A stretch of 11,819 bases of DNA from SIG452 sp045540295. Its GTDB lineage: Bacteria > Bacillota > Clostridia > UMGS1840. The stretch is from positions 1 to 11,819 of the forward strand of contig JAZQGY010000003.1 in the NCBI GenBank assembly GCA_045540295.1, in the 5' to 3' direction. The notes under the pieces are model-generated. The model saw only the letters and a list, made by a program, of their open reading frames with translations, ran no database searches and was not told the DNA's origin. Of this stretch, positions 1 to 5,578 are shown piece after piece (positions within the stretch are counted from its first letter, which is position 1; every line of letters starts with the position of its first letter). A program made the position numbers and the translations under genes.

Positions 1-120
1 AAACTGCTTTTGTCTCGCTATCCGCTCGACGCAGTTTTGACCGCTGCACCAATGGTCACTCTCTCGGACCGCCTCGCGGCGTTCGTGACCATTGCCCAAC
101 GAGCCACGCTCGTCTGTCTC
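1..120. repeat. GC-rich tandem hairpin island, truncated at window edge
   Basis: No convincing ORF is seen. Three successive inverted repeats are visible: AAACTGC (1-7) with GCAGTTT (31-37); AATGGTCAC (51-59) with GTGACCATT (85-93), which encloses a smaller CCGC-ctc-GCGG stem (69-79); and ACGAGC-cac-GCTCGT (99-113). The stretch is clearly richer in G+C than the AT-rich DNA beside it. This looks like an interspersed palindromic repeat rather than a gene remnant, but its left end lies outside the window and I cannot assign a family. Confidence 0.45.
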
Positions 121-161
121 ATAACCCGTTTTTTTTAAAAGATACATTCCTTTTAAAAGAA

Positions 162-187
162 AAAGGCACTTCCTAGGAAGTGCCTTT
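162..187 (-). terminator. Rho-independent terminator of the tRNA operon
   Basis: A perfect palindrome (AAAGGCACTTCCT and its complement) sits just after the 3' CCA of the initiator tRNA on the minus strand. It is followed in that direction by more T residues (TTTTTCTTTT). It ends the tRNA-Leu/tRNA-Met transcript. Confidence 0.85.
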
Positions 188-188
188 A

Positions 189-265
<77 letters not shown>

Positions 266-291
266 TTATAAACGCCTGAGCCAGAAAAATA

Positions 292-380
292 TGGTGCCGG
301 AAACCGGAATCGAACCGGTACGGGAGTCACCTCCCACAGGATTTTAAGTCCTGGGCGTCTGCCAGTTCCGCCACTCCGGC
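292..380 (-). tRNA. tRNA-Leu (anticodon TAA)
   Basis: The minus strand gives an 89-nt class II tRNA with encoded CCA. The acceptor stem is GCCGGAG/TTCCGGC, the anticodon loop CTTAAAA reads TAA, a long variable arm follows as expected for leucine, and the T-arm is GGTTCGATTCC. It is the first gene of a two-tRNA unit that also holds the initiator tRNA. Confidence 0.95.
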
Positions 381-407
381 ATATCTCTCTTGCTCAAGCG
401 CTAAACC

Positions 408-436
408 ATAATACCATATCAAAAACGATTTGTCAA
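408..436 (-). promoter_or_regulatory. Sigma-A promoter of the tRNA-Leu/tRNA-fMet operon
   Basis: On the minus strand a perfect -35 TTGACA (431-436) is separated by exactly 17 bp from a -10 TATTAT (408-413). This would start transcription about 20 bp before mature tRNA-Leu. Near-consensus strength fits a tRNA promoter. Confidence 0.85.
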
Positions 437-532
437 GAGATTTCAAGAAATTTTTTTCTAAAATTTGTATGTGGCGGTTTTTTAGATGCTTTTCTGATTC
501 ATTTTATGAAAAAACATGTACCGTTAGAACCC

Positions 533-570
533 AATGCAGCACAAAAGAAAATTTTCTTTTGCACTGCATT
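533..570. repeat. 38-bp near-perfect palindrome downstream of the YtxH-like gene
   Basis: The arms 533-551 and 552-570 are complementary over 19 bp except for two adjacent mismatches, and there is no loop spacer. The centre is AT-only (AAAAGAAAATTTTCTTTT). It begins 8 bp beyond the stop codon of the small minus-strand gene, where a terminator is expected. No clean T-run follows on the minus strand, so it may be a weak terminator, an mRNA 3'-end hairpin or a cruciform-forming site. Confidence 0.5.
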
Positions 571-577
571 GCACTAC

Positions 578-751
578 TTAAAAGCTGGTAAAATTATCCA
601 CAATCTGACCTGCTGCTTTCAGCATTCTGGCGGCTTTTTTCTTAAGGTGAGCATTTTCCTTTTCCGAACGCAGAGGATCAAAAATCATACCTGCCACGGC
701 GCCCACTACCATCCCAGCAAGGATGCCCTTCATATAATTGTTTCGTTGCAT
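578..751 (-). CDS. YtxH-like small single-pass membrane protein
   Basis: This 57-residue gene starts at an ATG preceded by a perfect AGGAGG (757-762) five bases upstream and ends with TAA. The protein begins MQRNNYMKGILAGMVVGAVA. Residues 8-24 form a Gly/Ala-rich hydrophobic helix followed by F-D-P, then a Lys/Glu-rich amphipathic tail (about 29-50). That layout matches YtxH-type general-stress/envelope proteins, which have no defined biochemical activity. It lies 90 bp downstream of sigE on the same strand, and the gap holds a sporulation-type promoter candidate. The opposite-strand reading frame over the same DNA lacks a ribosome site and is discounted. The family assignment rests on layout, not on a catalytic motif. 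Confidence 0.75.
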   Translation of the reverse strand: MQRNNYMKGILAGMVVGAVAGMIFDPLRSEKENAHLKKKAARMLKAAGQIVDNFTSF

Positions 752-794
752 ATGAGCCTCCTATAAATCTATAAAATCAAAGCTTTGTGTTTGT

Positions 795-824
795 TAGTAT
801 CGCCGATTCCACACGGAAATATGC
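795..824 (-). promoter_or_regulatory. Candidate SigG/SigE-type promoter before the YtxH-like gene
   Basis: On the minus strand GCATA (820-824) lies 18 bp from GATACTA (795-801). The Bacillus SigG consensus is GHATR-N18-CATHHTA, so the -35 and spacing fit and the -10 differs at one base. The same GCATATT also resembles the SigE -35, though the spacing to the -10 is then slightly long. No vegetative promoter is obvious in this gap. This is a motif match by eye only. Confidence 0.4.
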
Positions 825-841
825 AAGGATTTTACATCCTT

Positions 842-1540
842 TTATTGCATACTTTTTTCCATTTCCCGTTTTAATTTATCAATAATTTTTTTCTCTAAAC
901 GAGAGATGTAGGACTGAGAAATCCCCATCATATCTGCAACCTCTTTCTGGGTTTTTTCTTCCGCACCGAAAATGCCGAATCTTAACGAAATAATCAGTTG
1001 TTCCCGTTTTGTAAGCTTGGAAATTGCAGCAATCAGCACCTCCTTTTCCAGCTTTTTTTCAATGGCCTTATGAATGATATCCCCATCTGTGCCCAATATA
1101 TCGGACAGAAGCAGTTCGTTCCCGTCACCGTCCATAGATAAGGGTTCATCCAAAGATACATCGTTTCGTTGATTGGAAATTTTGCGAAGATGCATTAAAA
1201 TTTCGTTTTCAATACATCGGGAGGCGTAGGTTGCAAGCTTGATTGATTTCTCCTGATTGAAGGAATTAACCGCTTTAATAAGACCGATGGTGCCAATGGA
1301 CGTTAAATCCTCCAAAGAAACTCCGGTATTTTCAAATTTTTTGGAAATATAAACCACCAATCGCAGATTATGCTCAATTAATGTCTGTCTGGCTTTTTCG
1401 TCCTTTAAATTGGAAATTAATGCTTCTTCGTGTTCAGGGTCCAATGGCGGCGGTAACACATCGGTACTTCCCACATAATGACATTCACCCAAAAATAAAC
1501 GAATAATCAGTTTCCAAAACCACAGATATACTTTATTCAT
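842..1540 (-). CDS. sigE: RNA polymerase sporulation sigma factor SigE (pro-form)
   Basis: This 232-residue sigma-70 family protein directs mother-cell transcription after asymmetric division. A hydrophobic pro-sequence (about residues 1-25, ending near HYVGS) tethers the inactive form to the septal membrane until SpoIIGA cuts it. Region 2 spans about 57-127, with HNLRLVVYI, the EDLTSIGTIGLIKAVNSF core-binding stretch and the KLATYASRCIENEIL -10 recognition helix. Region 4 spans about 176-227 with the helix-turn-helix EVADMMGISQSYISRLEKK. Length and sequence match SigE closely. The start has an AAAGGA site seven bases upstream. It lies 13 bp after spoIIGA, so the two are co-transcribed. In most Clostridia sigG follows sigE; here a YtxH-like gene and tRNAs follow instead. 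Confidence 0.97.
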   Translation of the reverse strand: MNKVYLWFWKLIIRLFLGECHYVGSTDVLPPPLDPEHEEALISNLKDEKARQTLIEHNLRLVVYISKKFENTGVSLEDLTSIGTIGLIKAVNSFNQEKSIKLATYASRCIENEILMHLRKISNQRNDVSLDEPLSMDGDGNELLLSDILGTDGDIIHKAIEKKLEKEVLIAAISKLTKREQLIISLRFGIFGAEEKTQKEVADMMGISQSYISRLEKKIIDKLKREMEKSMQ

Positions 1541-1553
1541 TGTCGTTTCCTTT

Positions 1554-2345
1554 CTAGTTTTGCATCAGAATTGCAGGATTACAAATGGCGTCATAGCCTT
1601 CATGACAAAAGACATCCGACCATGCTACAACTGCACGGACAGGTTTTTCATCGCAGGTGATTAAATCAGGTTTGAAGGCATATAACATTCCTTCGTTCTG
1701 TGTTACGGTACGGCAAGGAATCACTCGAATACTTTGCACAGTTTCGGGAGCTTTTATGTTCAGAAAAGGTTTTAAAAGTTCTGAATTGACCACAATCACT
1801 CCTGTCTGCTCCAGAGGATCCCGCAATCGGTTTCCCGTGTCTAAAAACGTTTCCAACGAAAGTTTTTGGTCTCCGAAAAACAAACAAAGAGTTTTTTTCT
1901 GTTCAGCTCCCTTCTGCCGGAGAGTTTCCAGATAAAACCGACTGCATATTACCAGCAAAAAAGAACCGATTGCCACAGCAATTAAAGTGACTTGGTTGGC
2001 ATTTTCAGAGAAAAAGGAGGCTGAAAAACGGATGCCGCCTGCCAAGGTGAAACTGAGTAAATAATACAACAAAAAAAGCCTGATAAATTCGGATATTTTA
2101 CGCACTCGAAATGCCACAAAAATCATAAATGCAGCCACCAAAATCTGAAACATAATATGTTCTAAAAAACGGTAGGAATTGATAAAGAGAAGGCAAAAAT
2201 AAAAACTTCCCACTCCACTCGCCAAAATTCCTCTGCCCCATAAAAATTTACCGCCTCTGGCATAGGAAGTGAGAAATAACAAAAGCAAGTTCATCACAAA
2301 ATTATATAAAAAAAGTATATCAAAATAAACAGTGGTCTCGCTCAT
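1554..2345 (-). CDS. spoIIGA: Sporulation sigma-E factor-processing peptidase SpoIIGA
   Basis: This is the membrane-embedded aspartic protease that processes pro-SigE after a forespore signal (SpoIIR in known systems). The 263-residue protein has about five hydrophobic segments in residues 5-140. A cytoplasmic domain follows with the catalytic F-L-D-T-G motif (Asp169) and a YDAICNPAIL-like C-terminus typical of the family. The start MSETTVYFDILFLYNF is preferred: its ATG has an AAGGAG site seven bases upstream, the N-terminus matches the family, and an in-frame ATG 51 bases further upstream would overlap the likely promoter. It sits immediately before sigE and is divergent from the recombinase gene. 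Confidence 0.96.
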   Translation of the reverse strand: MSETTVYFDILFLYNFVMNLLLLFLTSYARGGKFLWGRGILASGVGSFYFCLLFINSYRFLEHIMFQILVAAFMIFVAFRVRKISEFIRLFLLYYLLSFTLAGGIRFSASFFSENANQVTLIAVAIGSFLLVICSRFYLETLRQKGAEQKKTLCLFFGDQKLSLETFLDTGNRLRDPLEQTGVIVVNSELLKPFLNIKAPETVQSIRVIPCRTVTQNEGMLYAFKPDLITCDEKPVRAVVAWSDVFCHEGYDAICNPAILMQN

Positions 2346-2538
2346 ATAAATGCTCCTTTTTGCTGCGAAATGAATATTAGCATCAGTATACCACACAAAA
2401 CACGAGAATTTTAGTCTAATCTGTCGGCAAAACCAGCTTTTTCGTTGACAAATTCCAAAGATTTTTTTGTTTGTTATTGTATTTGTGAAAAAACTGTGCT
2501 ATACTGAAACTACAAAAGCCAAAAAGGAGGGTTAGCTT
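2346..2538. promoter_or_regulatory. Divergent control region between spoIIGA and the recombinase gene
   Basis: Leftward, a TATACT -10 (2385-2390, minus) lies about 33 bases before the spoIIGA ATG and has no good -35 at 17 bp (TAAAAT). A poor -35 is usual for promoters that need Spo0A, which drives spoIIG in Bacillus. Two imperfect Spo0A-box-like heptamers (5 of 7 matches each) lie at 2422-2428 and 2444-2450. Rightward, TTGTAT (2477-2482), a 17-bp spacer and an extended -10 TGCTATACT (2497-2505) form a good promoter for the recombinase gene. A TTGACA at 2445-2450 has no partner -10. Confidence 0.5.
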
Positions 2539-3504
2539 GTGACAACAGATTATCGGAACAATCATTCTCAGCTGGTGCGTAATTTCTTATCTCACAAGCT
2601 GACTATTGAAGGAAAATCTCCGCTGACGGTGAAAGAATATGCCTACGATTTGCAAACCTTTTTTCGTTACCTGGTAAGACAAAAGGAACAACCCGACACT
2701 CCCATGGAGGAGGTTGATATTTCCCGTGTAGACATAGCTTTTATGGAATCCGTTGAAATTACAGATATTTACGAATACTTAATGTATTTAAGCAAAGAAA
2801 AAGGAAATGGCGTAAAATCCCGTGCCAGAAAGCTGTCTGCCATTAAATCTTTTTATAAATATCTTACAGTAAAGATGCATCTTTTAGAGAAAAACATTGC
2901 CAAAGATTTGGAAATGCCAAAAATGCCAAAAACACTTCCCCGTTATCTGGAATTAGAAGAAGCCAAACAACTTTTAAATTCGGTAACCGGCAAACAGAAA
3001 GAGCGGGACTTTCTGATGCTCACCATTTTATTAAACTGCGGGCTTCGTGTTTCGGAACTGCAGAATATCCGTTTGTCACACATTCGGGGAAATACGTTAA
3101 CTGTAACAGGGAAAGGCAACAAGGAACGGCAACTTTTTTTAAACGATGCCACCAGAAAAGCTTTGGATGACTATTTAGCAGTTCGTCCGCAAGGAAAAAC
3201 AGACTATTTGCTGCTGTCCTCCCGTGGAAATGCCATTTCGGTGGCCGGCATTCAGTACACGGTAAAGAATCTGTTTCGGAAAGCAGGTCTGGACGCCACA
3301 AAGTTATCTACCCATAAGCTTCGTCACACGGCAGCAACTCTGATGTATAAACACGGAAAGGTAGACATCAAAACCCTTCAGAAGGTATTGGGTCACGAGA
3401 ACTTAAACACCACTGAAATCTACACACATACCGACGATTCCCTGGTAAAAGAGGCTATTGACTTAAATCCTTTAGCTCACTTTGAGAAAAAAGAACAAAA
3501 ATAA
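2539..3504 (+). CDS. Tyrosine recombinase/integrase of the XerC/XerD type
   Basis: This 321-residue site-specific DNA recombinase has an N-terminal SAM-like core-binding domain (about 10-125) and a C-terminal catalytic domain (about 133-305). All catalytic positions are visible: Arg170 (LLNCGLRVSEL), Lys192 (TGKGNKER), His259 and Arg262 (STHKLRHTAATLM), His285 (LGHENL) and the nucleophile Tyr295 (TTEIYTH). Translation starts at GTG with AAGGAGG eight bases upstream. It is about 20 residues longer than standard XerC/XerD because of a linker near residues 52-78 that ends in EITDIYEYL. Proteins like this may resolve chromosome dimers or act on an orphan site. No phage or transposon genes flank it, so a housekeeping role is more likely than a mobile integrase. 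XerC and XerD cannot be told apart by eye. Confidence 0.93.
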   Translation: MTTDYRNNHSQLVRNFLSHKLTIEGKSPLTVKEYAYDLQTFFRYLVRQKEQPDTPMEEVDISRVDIAFMESVEITDIYEYLMYLSKEKGNGVKSRARKLSAIKSFYKYLTVKMHLLEKNIAKDLEMPKMPKTLPRYLELEEAKQLLNSVTGKQKERDFLMLTILLNCGLRVSELQNIRLSHIRGNTLTVTGKGNKERQLFLNDATRKALDDYLAVRPQGKTDYLLLSSRGNAISVAGIQYTVKNLFRKAGLDATKLSTHKLRHTAATLMYKHGKVDIKTLQKVLGHENLNTTEIYTHTDDSLVKEAIDLNPLAHFEKKEQK

Positions 3505-3532
3505 ATAAAAAAATACAGAAAGGATGCGTGCT

Positions 3533-3928
3533 ATGCTGACATGTAGTTTGGTAACCGGTGCGGAAGGTATGTATAATATTACTTCCGAAATCAAAAAACA
3601 GGTGGAAAAGCAGAATTGGAAGGACGGTTTGTTACTCATATACTGCCCTCACACTACTGCTTCTGTAGTAGTTAGTGAAAACGTGGATGTGGATGTGAAA
3701 GCAGATATTTTATCTGCAATCAGTCAGGCATTTCCCAAGCGGGATGACCATCTGCATTACGACGGAAACTCCCATGCACACATCCGCTCTACTGTTGCGG
3801 GCGTATCTGTAACCCTGATGGTGGAAAATAAGAAACCTGTGTTAGGGCAGTTCCAAGGAATATATTTTATGGAATTTGACGGTCCAAGAACCAGAAATTA
3901 TTACCTGAAATTTATTCCCACCCCATAA
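3533..3928 (+). CDS. yjbQ: YjbQ-family protein (UPF0047)
   Basis: This small cytosolic protein of about 131 residues belongs to the conserved YjbQ family. Its members form trimers with a metal-like site, and some have weak thiamine-phosphate synthase activity; the true role is unclear. Family landmarks are P-H-T-T-A (residues 39-43), S-E-N (48-50), the G-N-S-H-A-H-I block (78-84) and the C-terminal LGQFQGIYFMEFDGPR stretch (104-119). The second ATG (3533) is chosen because AAAGGA lies eight bases before it, whereas the ATG at 3524 overlaps that ribosome site and would add only three residues. It follows the recombinase by 28 bp and is probably in the same transcript. Confidence 0.92.
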   Translation: MLTCSLVTGAEGMYNITSEIKKQVEKQNWKDGLLLIYCPHTTASVVVSENVDVDVKADILSAISQAFPKRDDHLHYDGNSHAHIRSTVAGVSVTLMVENKKPVLGQFQGIYFMEFDGPRTRNYYLKFIPTP

Positions 3929-3940
3929 ATTGATAAAATG

Positions 3941-3974
3941 AAAAAACGGTATTGCGCTGCAATACCGTTTTTTT
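3941..3974 (+). terminator. Rho-independent terminator after yjbQ
   Basis: The stem AAAACGGTATTGC pairs with GCAATACCGTTTT around a gct loop and ends in a run of seven T. It is preceded by an A-run, so it could also work leftward for the spore protein transcript. Confidence 0.88.
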
Positions 3975-4013
3975 CATGCAATGGTACTAAATACAGTGCC
4001 AAATTGCAAATTT

Positions 4014-4041
4014 GAAAAAGCTTTTCTGAAATGTCAGAAAA
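4014..4041 (-). terminator. Probable terminator of the spore protein gene
   Basis: Immediately after the minus-strand stop codon, TTTTCTGA and TCAGAAAA (4022-4029 and 4034-4041) form an 8-bp stem with a 4-base loop, followed in that direction by GCTTTTTC. The stem is AT-rich, so it is weaker than the neighbouring hairpin near 3958. Confidence 0.55.
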
Positions 4042-4042
4042 A

Positions 4043-4234
4043 TTATTTCATGTTGTTTTCGTAGGACTGAATCATTTTTTTAACCATCTGACCGCCTACA
4101 GAACCTGCTTCTTTGGAGGTTAATTCGCCGTTGTAACCCTGTTTTAAGTTAACACCAACATCCTGAGCAGCTTCCATTTTGAATCTGTTTAACGCTTCTT
4201 TTGCTTCGGGTACTAAGTTCTTTTTGCTTGCCAT
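4043..4234 (-). CDS. Alpha/beta-type small acid-soluble spore protein
   Basis: This 63-residue protein coats forespore DNA, protects it from UV and heat, and is degraded by the GPR protease at germination. Both family signatures are present: a first block around RFKMEAAQDVGVNL, where GPR is expected to cut near the Met-Glu-Ala, and the second block around LTSKEAGSVGGQMVKKMI. Length and composition match the family. The nearest purine-rich site (AAGGAG) lies 14 bases before the ATG, longer than normal, and there is no alternative in-frame start. Expression in the forespore under SigG is expected from the family, but no clear SigG promoter could be read in the 167-bp leader. Confidence 0.95.
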   Translation of the reverse strand: MASKKNLVPEAKEALNRFKMEAAQDVGVNLKQGYNGELTSKEAGSVGGQMVKKMIQSYENNMK

Positions 4235-4401
4235 AACGATTCTAAAATCTCCTTTTCGTAATTTATCTTCCCTAAAAAATACTGTTGGAAACCTTCGTAA
4301 TCCAAAAAGTTTTTTTCGTGGAAGACAGTCATAGTTTGTGAAGATATGCGAAATATATGCTGGAAATTTTTATCGTTTTTTGGCTTTTTTTAAAAATCAG
4401 A

Positions 4402-4641
4402 TTACGCAGTCAAAACCTTCACCCGAACGCCGGGAAGTCTGCCCAAATTCCCCGATAAGGAATTGATTTCGTCGGGAGCCGCATCGATTACCACAGAAAT
4501 AATGTTTAAATTTTTTTCTCTGTATGGAATCCCCATTCTGCCAACCACTTTGTCGGCATACTGATGCAAAAGGTTGTTCACTTTATCACTGACGGATGCA
4601 TCCTCAATCATCATAGCAATGACTGCAATTTTTGTTTCCAT
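4402..4641 (-). CDS. TM1266-like iron-only hydrogenase system regulator
   Basis: This 79-residue protein matches the small family named after Thermotoga TM1266. It has an ACT/NikR-C-like ferredoxin fold and is called a putative [FeFe]-hydrogenase system regulator because it often sits by hyd maturation genes. The family pattern is clear: an opening KIAVIAMMIED strand, HQYADKVVGRMGIPYREKNL, IISVVIDA and the closing LSGNLGRLPGVRVKVL. It lacks a DNA-binding domain, so the regulatory label is weak. The ATG has AAGGAG nine bases upstream. No hydrogenase or maturase gene lies nearby, and a strong hairpin sits about 30 bp before its start. Confidence 0.88.
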   Translation of the reverse strand: METKIAVIAMMIEDASVSDKVNNLLHQYADKVVGRMGIPYREKNLNIISVVIDAAPDEINSLSGNLGRLPGVRVKVLTA

Positions 4642-4673
4642 ATGTATATTCTCCTTTTTTGGATTATTTTTTT

Positions 4674-4705
4674 AAAAAGGGGTTGTAATCATACAACCCC
4701 TTTTT
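4674..4705 (-). terminator. Strong hairpin between hpf and the TM1266-like gene
   Basis: A perfect 14-bp stem (AAAAAGGGGTTGTA with its complement, 4674-4687 and 4692-4705) closes a 4-base loop. T-runs lie on both sides, so it can work in either direction. On the minus strand it would end the hpf transcript. It also falls only about 30 bp before the next ATG, too close for a separate promoter between them, so it may instead sit in that gene's leader as an attenuator. Confidence 0.75.
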
Positions 4706-4736
4706 TCTTATTCATTTACCGAACCGCTGTTATAAT

Positions 4737-4899
4737 GCGGTGAGATTCATTGATTCTGCGCATTTTACCGATCCGTTTTGGTAAGGCGAAGAGAAAATGA
4801 TGCAGAATTATGCAATCGAATCAAAGCTTCGCTTTGACAAGCCCGAAGGCGTATATGCTATACGCCGAGCGGTGAGATTCATCGATTCTGCGCATTTTA
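4737..4899. repeat. Cluster of 31-bp direct repeats with internal hairpins
   Basis: Two copies of a 31-bp sequence starting GCGGTGAGATTCAT lie at 4737-4767 and 4869-4899 and differ at one base. A degenerate inverted third copy is recognisable near 4794-4825. Between them are two perfect short hairpins: TCAAAGC-ttc-GCTTTGA (4821-4837) and GGCGTATA-tgc-TATACGCC (4848-4866). The cluster begins 10 bp past the hpf stop codon. No plausible gene is encoded, and rightward reading frames across it have no ribosome site. It resembles an interspersed palindromic repeat cluster. Confidence 0.7.
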
Positions 4900-4909
4900 T
4901 CAAGCCGCA

Positions 4910-5464
4910 TTATTCAACATCTAAAATGCCGTACTTCTCATCTTTTCTCTTATATACAATGCTGATTCCGTCATTTTCTGCATTACGGAATGCGAAGAAG
5001 GTGTGTCCTAACAAGTTCATCTGCAGGATTGCTTCATCCACAAACATGGGTTTTAAAGCAATCACTTTGGAACGGGCAACAGTAAATTCCGTTTCTTCAG
5101 GTGCATAAAGGGTTCCCTTTTCTTCTTCATCTGCTTCAAAATCCTGGAAAGTTTCTGCGATCGCAGCAGCTTTTTTAATTTTGTTTTCAATTTTAGTTTT
5201 ATACTTTCTAATCTGCTTTTTCAGGTTTTCCATCAGTTCATCCATTGCGGTCCAGATGTCGGAATCCGTTTCTTCCACACGGAAGATGGTATCTTTATAG
5301 AAAATGGTTAATTCCACAATGTAGGTATCTTTGATGAGAGACAGAGTTACGGTTGCTTCTGCGGTATCGTCAAAGATTTTGTCAAACTTAGAAAGCTTTG
5401 CCGCAAATTTTTCTTTAAAGCTGTCTTTCGCCTGGAATTTTCTTTCGTTAAAAATTACTCTCAT
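4910..5464 (-). CDS. hpf: Ribosome hibernation promoting factor, long form
   Basis: This 184-residue protein binds the 30S decoding site in stationary phase and drives 100S ribosome dimers. The N-terminal YfiA/HPF domain (about 1-97) has a beta-alpha-beta-beta-beta-alpha pattern and a basic second helix (LKKQIRKYKTKIENKIKK). An acidic linker follows (about 105-125). The C-terminal dimerisation domain (about 128-184) carries the conserved KPMFVDEAILQMNLLGHTFF, FRNAE and YKRKDEKYGIL stretches that mark the long form. The ATG has AAAGGAG seven bases upstream. It follows the fumarase gene by 114 bp, with a hairpin-containing leader. Confidence 0.95.
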   Translation of the reverse strand: MRVIFNERKFQAKDSFKEKFAAKLSKFDKIFDDTAEATVTLSLIKDTYIVELTIFYKDTIFRVEETDSDIWTAMDELMENLKKQIRKYKTKIENKIKKAAAIAETFQDFEADEEEKGTLYAPEETEFTVARSKVIALKPMFVDEAILQMNLLGHTFFAFRNAENDGISIVYKRKDEKYGILDVE

Positions 5465-5484
5465 ACTGATTCTCCTTTGTGTTA

Positions 5485-5567
5485 GCCGATTCGAATGGAA
5501 AATCCGTAACTATCGGTTCCGTCTTCCGAACCGAGCTATTATTTTTTATGGAACGTGGAAAATCCAC
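5485..5567 (-). promoter_or_regulatory. Structured leader of hpf
   Basis: Between the fumarase stop and hpf lie a 6-bp stem CGGTTC/GAACCG (5514-5519, 5528-5533), an ATTCGAAT palindrome (5489-5496), a GTGGA-aaa-TCCAC inverted repeat (5555-5567) and two copies of TGGAAAATCC exactly 60 bp apart (5496-5505, 5556-5565). No T-run follows the stem on the minus strand, so it is not a simple terminator. No confident -35/-10 pair was found. A regulatory role is inference. Confidence 0.3.
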
Positions 5568-5578
5568 TCCAAAACGAA

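Noticed and set aside
506..766. Rightward 86-codon reading frame
   Set aside because: It has no ribosome site, crosses the 38-bp palindrome and lies opposite the YtxH-like gene, which has AGGAGG and a family-like protein.
2346..2396. N-terminal extension of SpoIIGA by 17 residues
   Set aside because: It would cover the likely -10 region, has no ribosome site and does not resemble the family N-terminus; the ATG at 2345 has AAGGAG.
2445..2450. TTGACA as the -35 of the recombinase promoter
   Set aside because: No -10 lies at 16-18 bp; the extended -10 at 2497-2505 pairs with TTGTAT at 2477-2482 instead.
2539..3504. Integrase of a prophage or integrative element
   Set aside because: There are no phage, excisionase or transfer genes, no visible att repeats, and the partner gene is a housekeeping YjbQ protein.
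4737..4899. CRISPR array
   Set aside because: Only two direct copies exist, 132 bp apart start to start, with hairpins rather than spacers between them and no cas genes.
4797..5108. Rightward 103-codon reading frame over the repeats and the hpf 3' end
   Set aside because: It is mostly antisense to hpf and repeat DNA and has no ribosome site.
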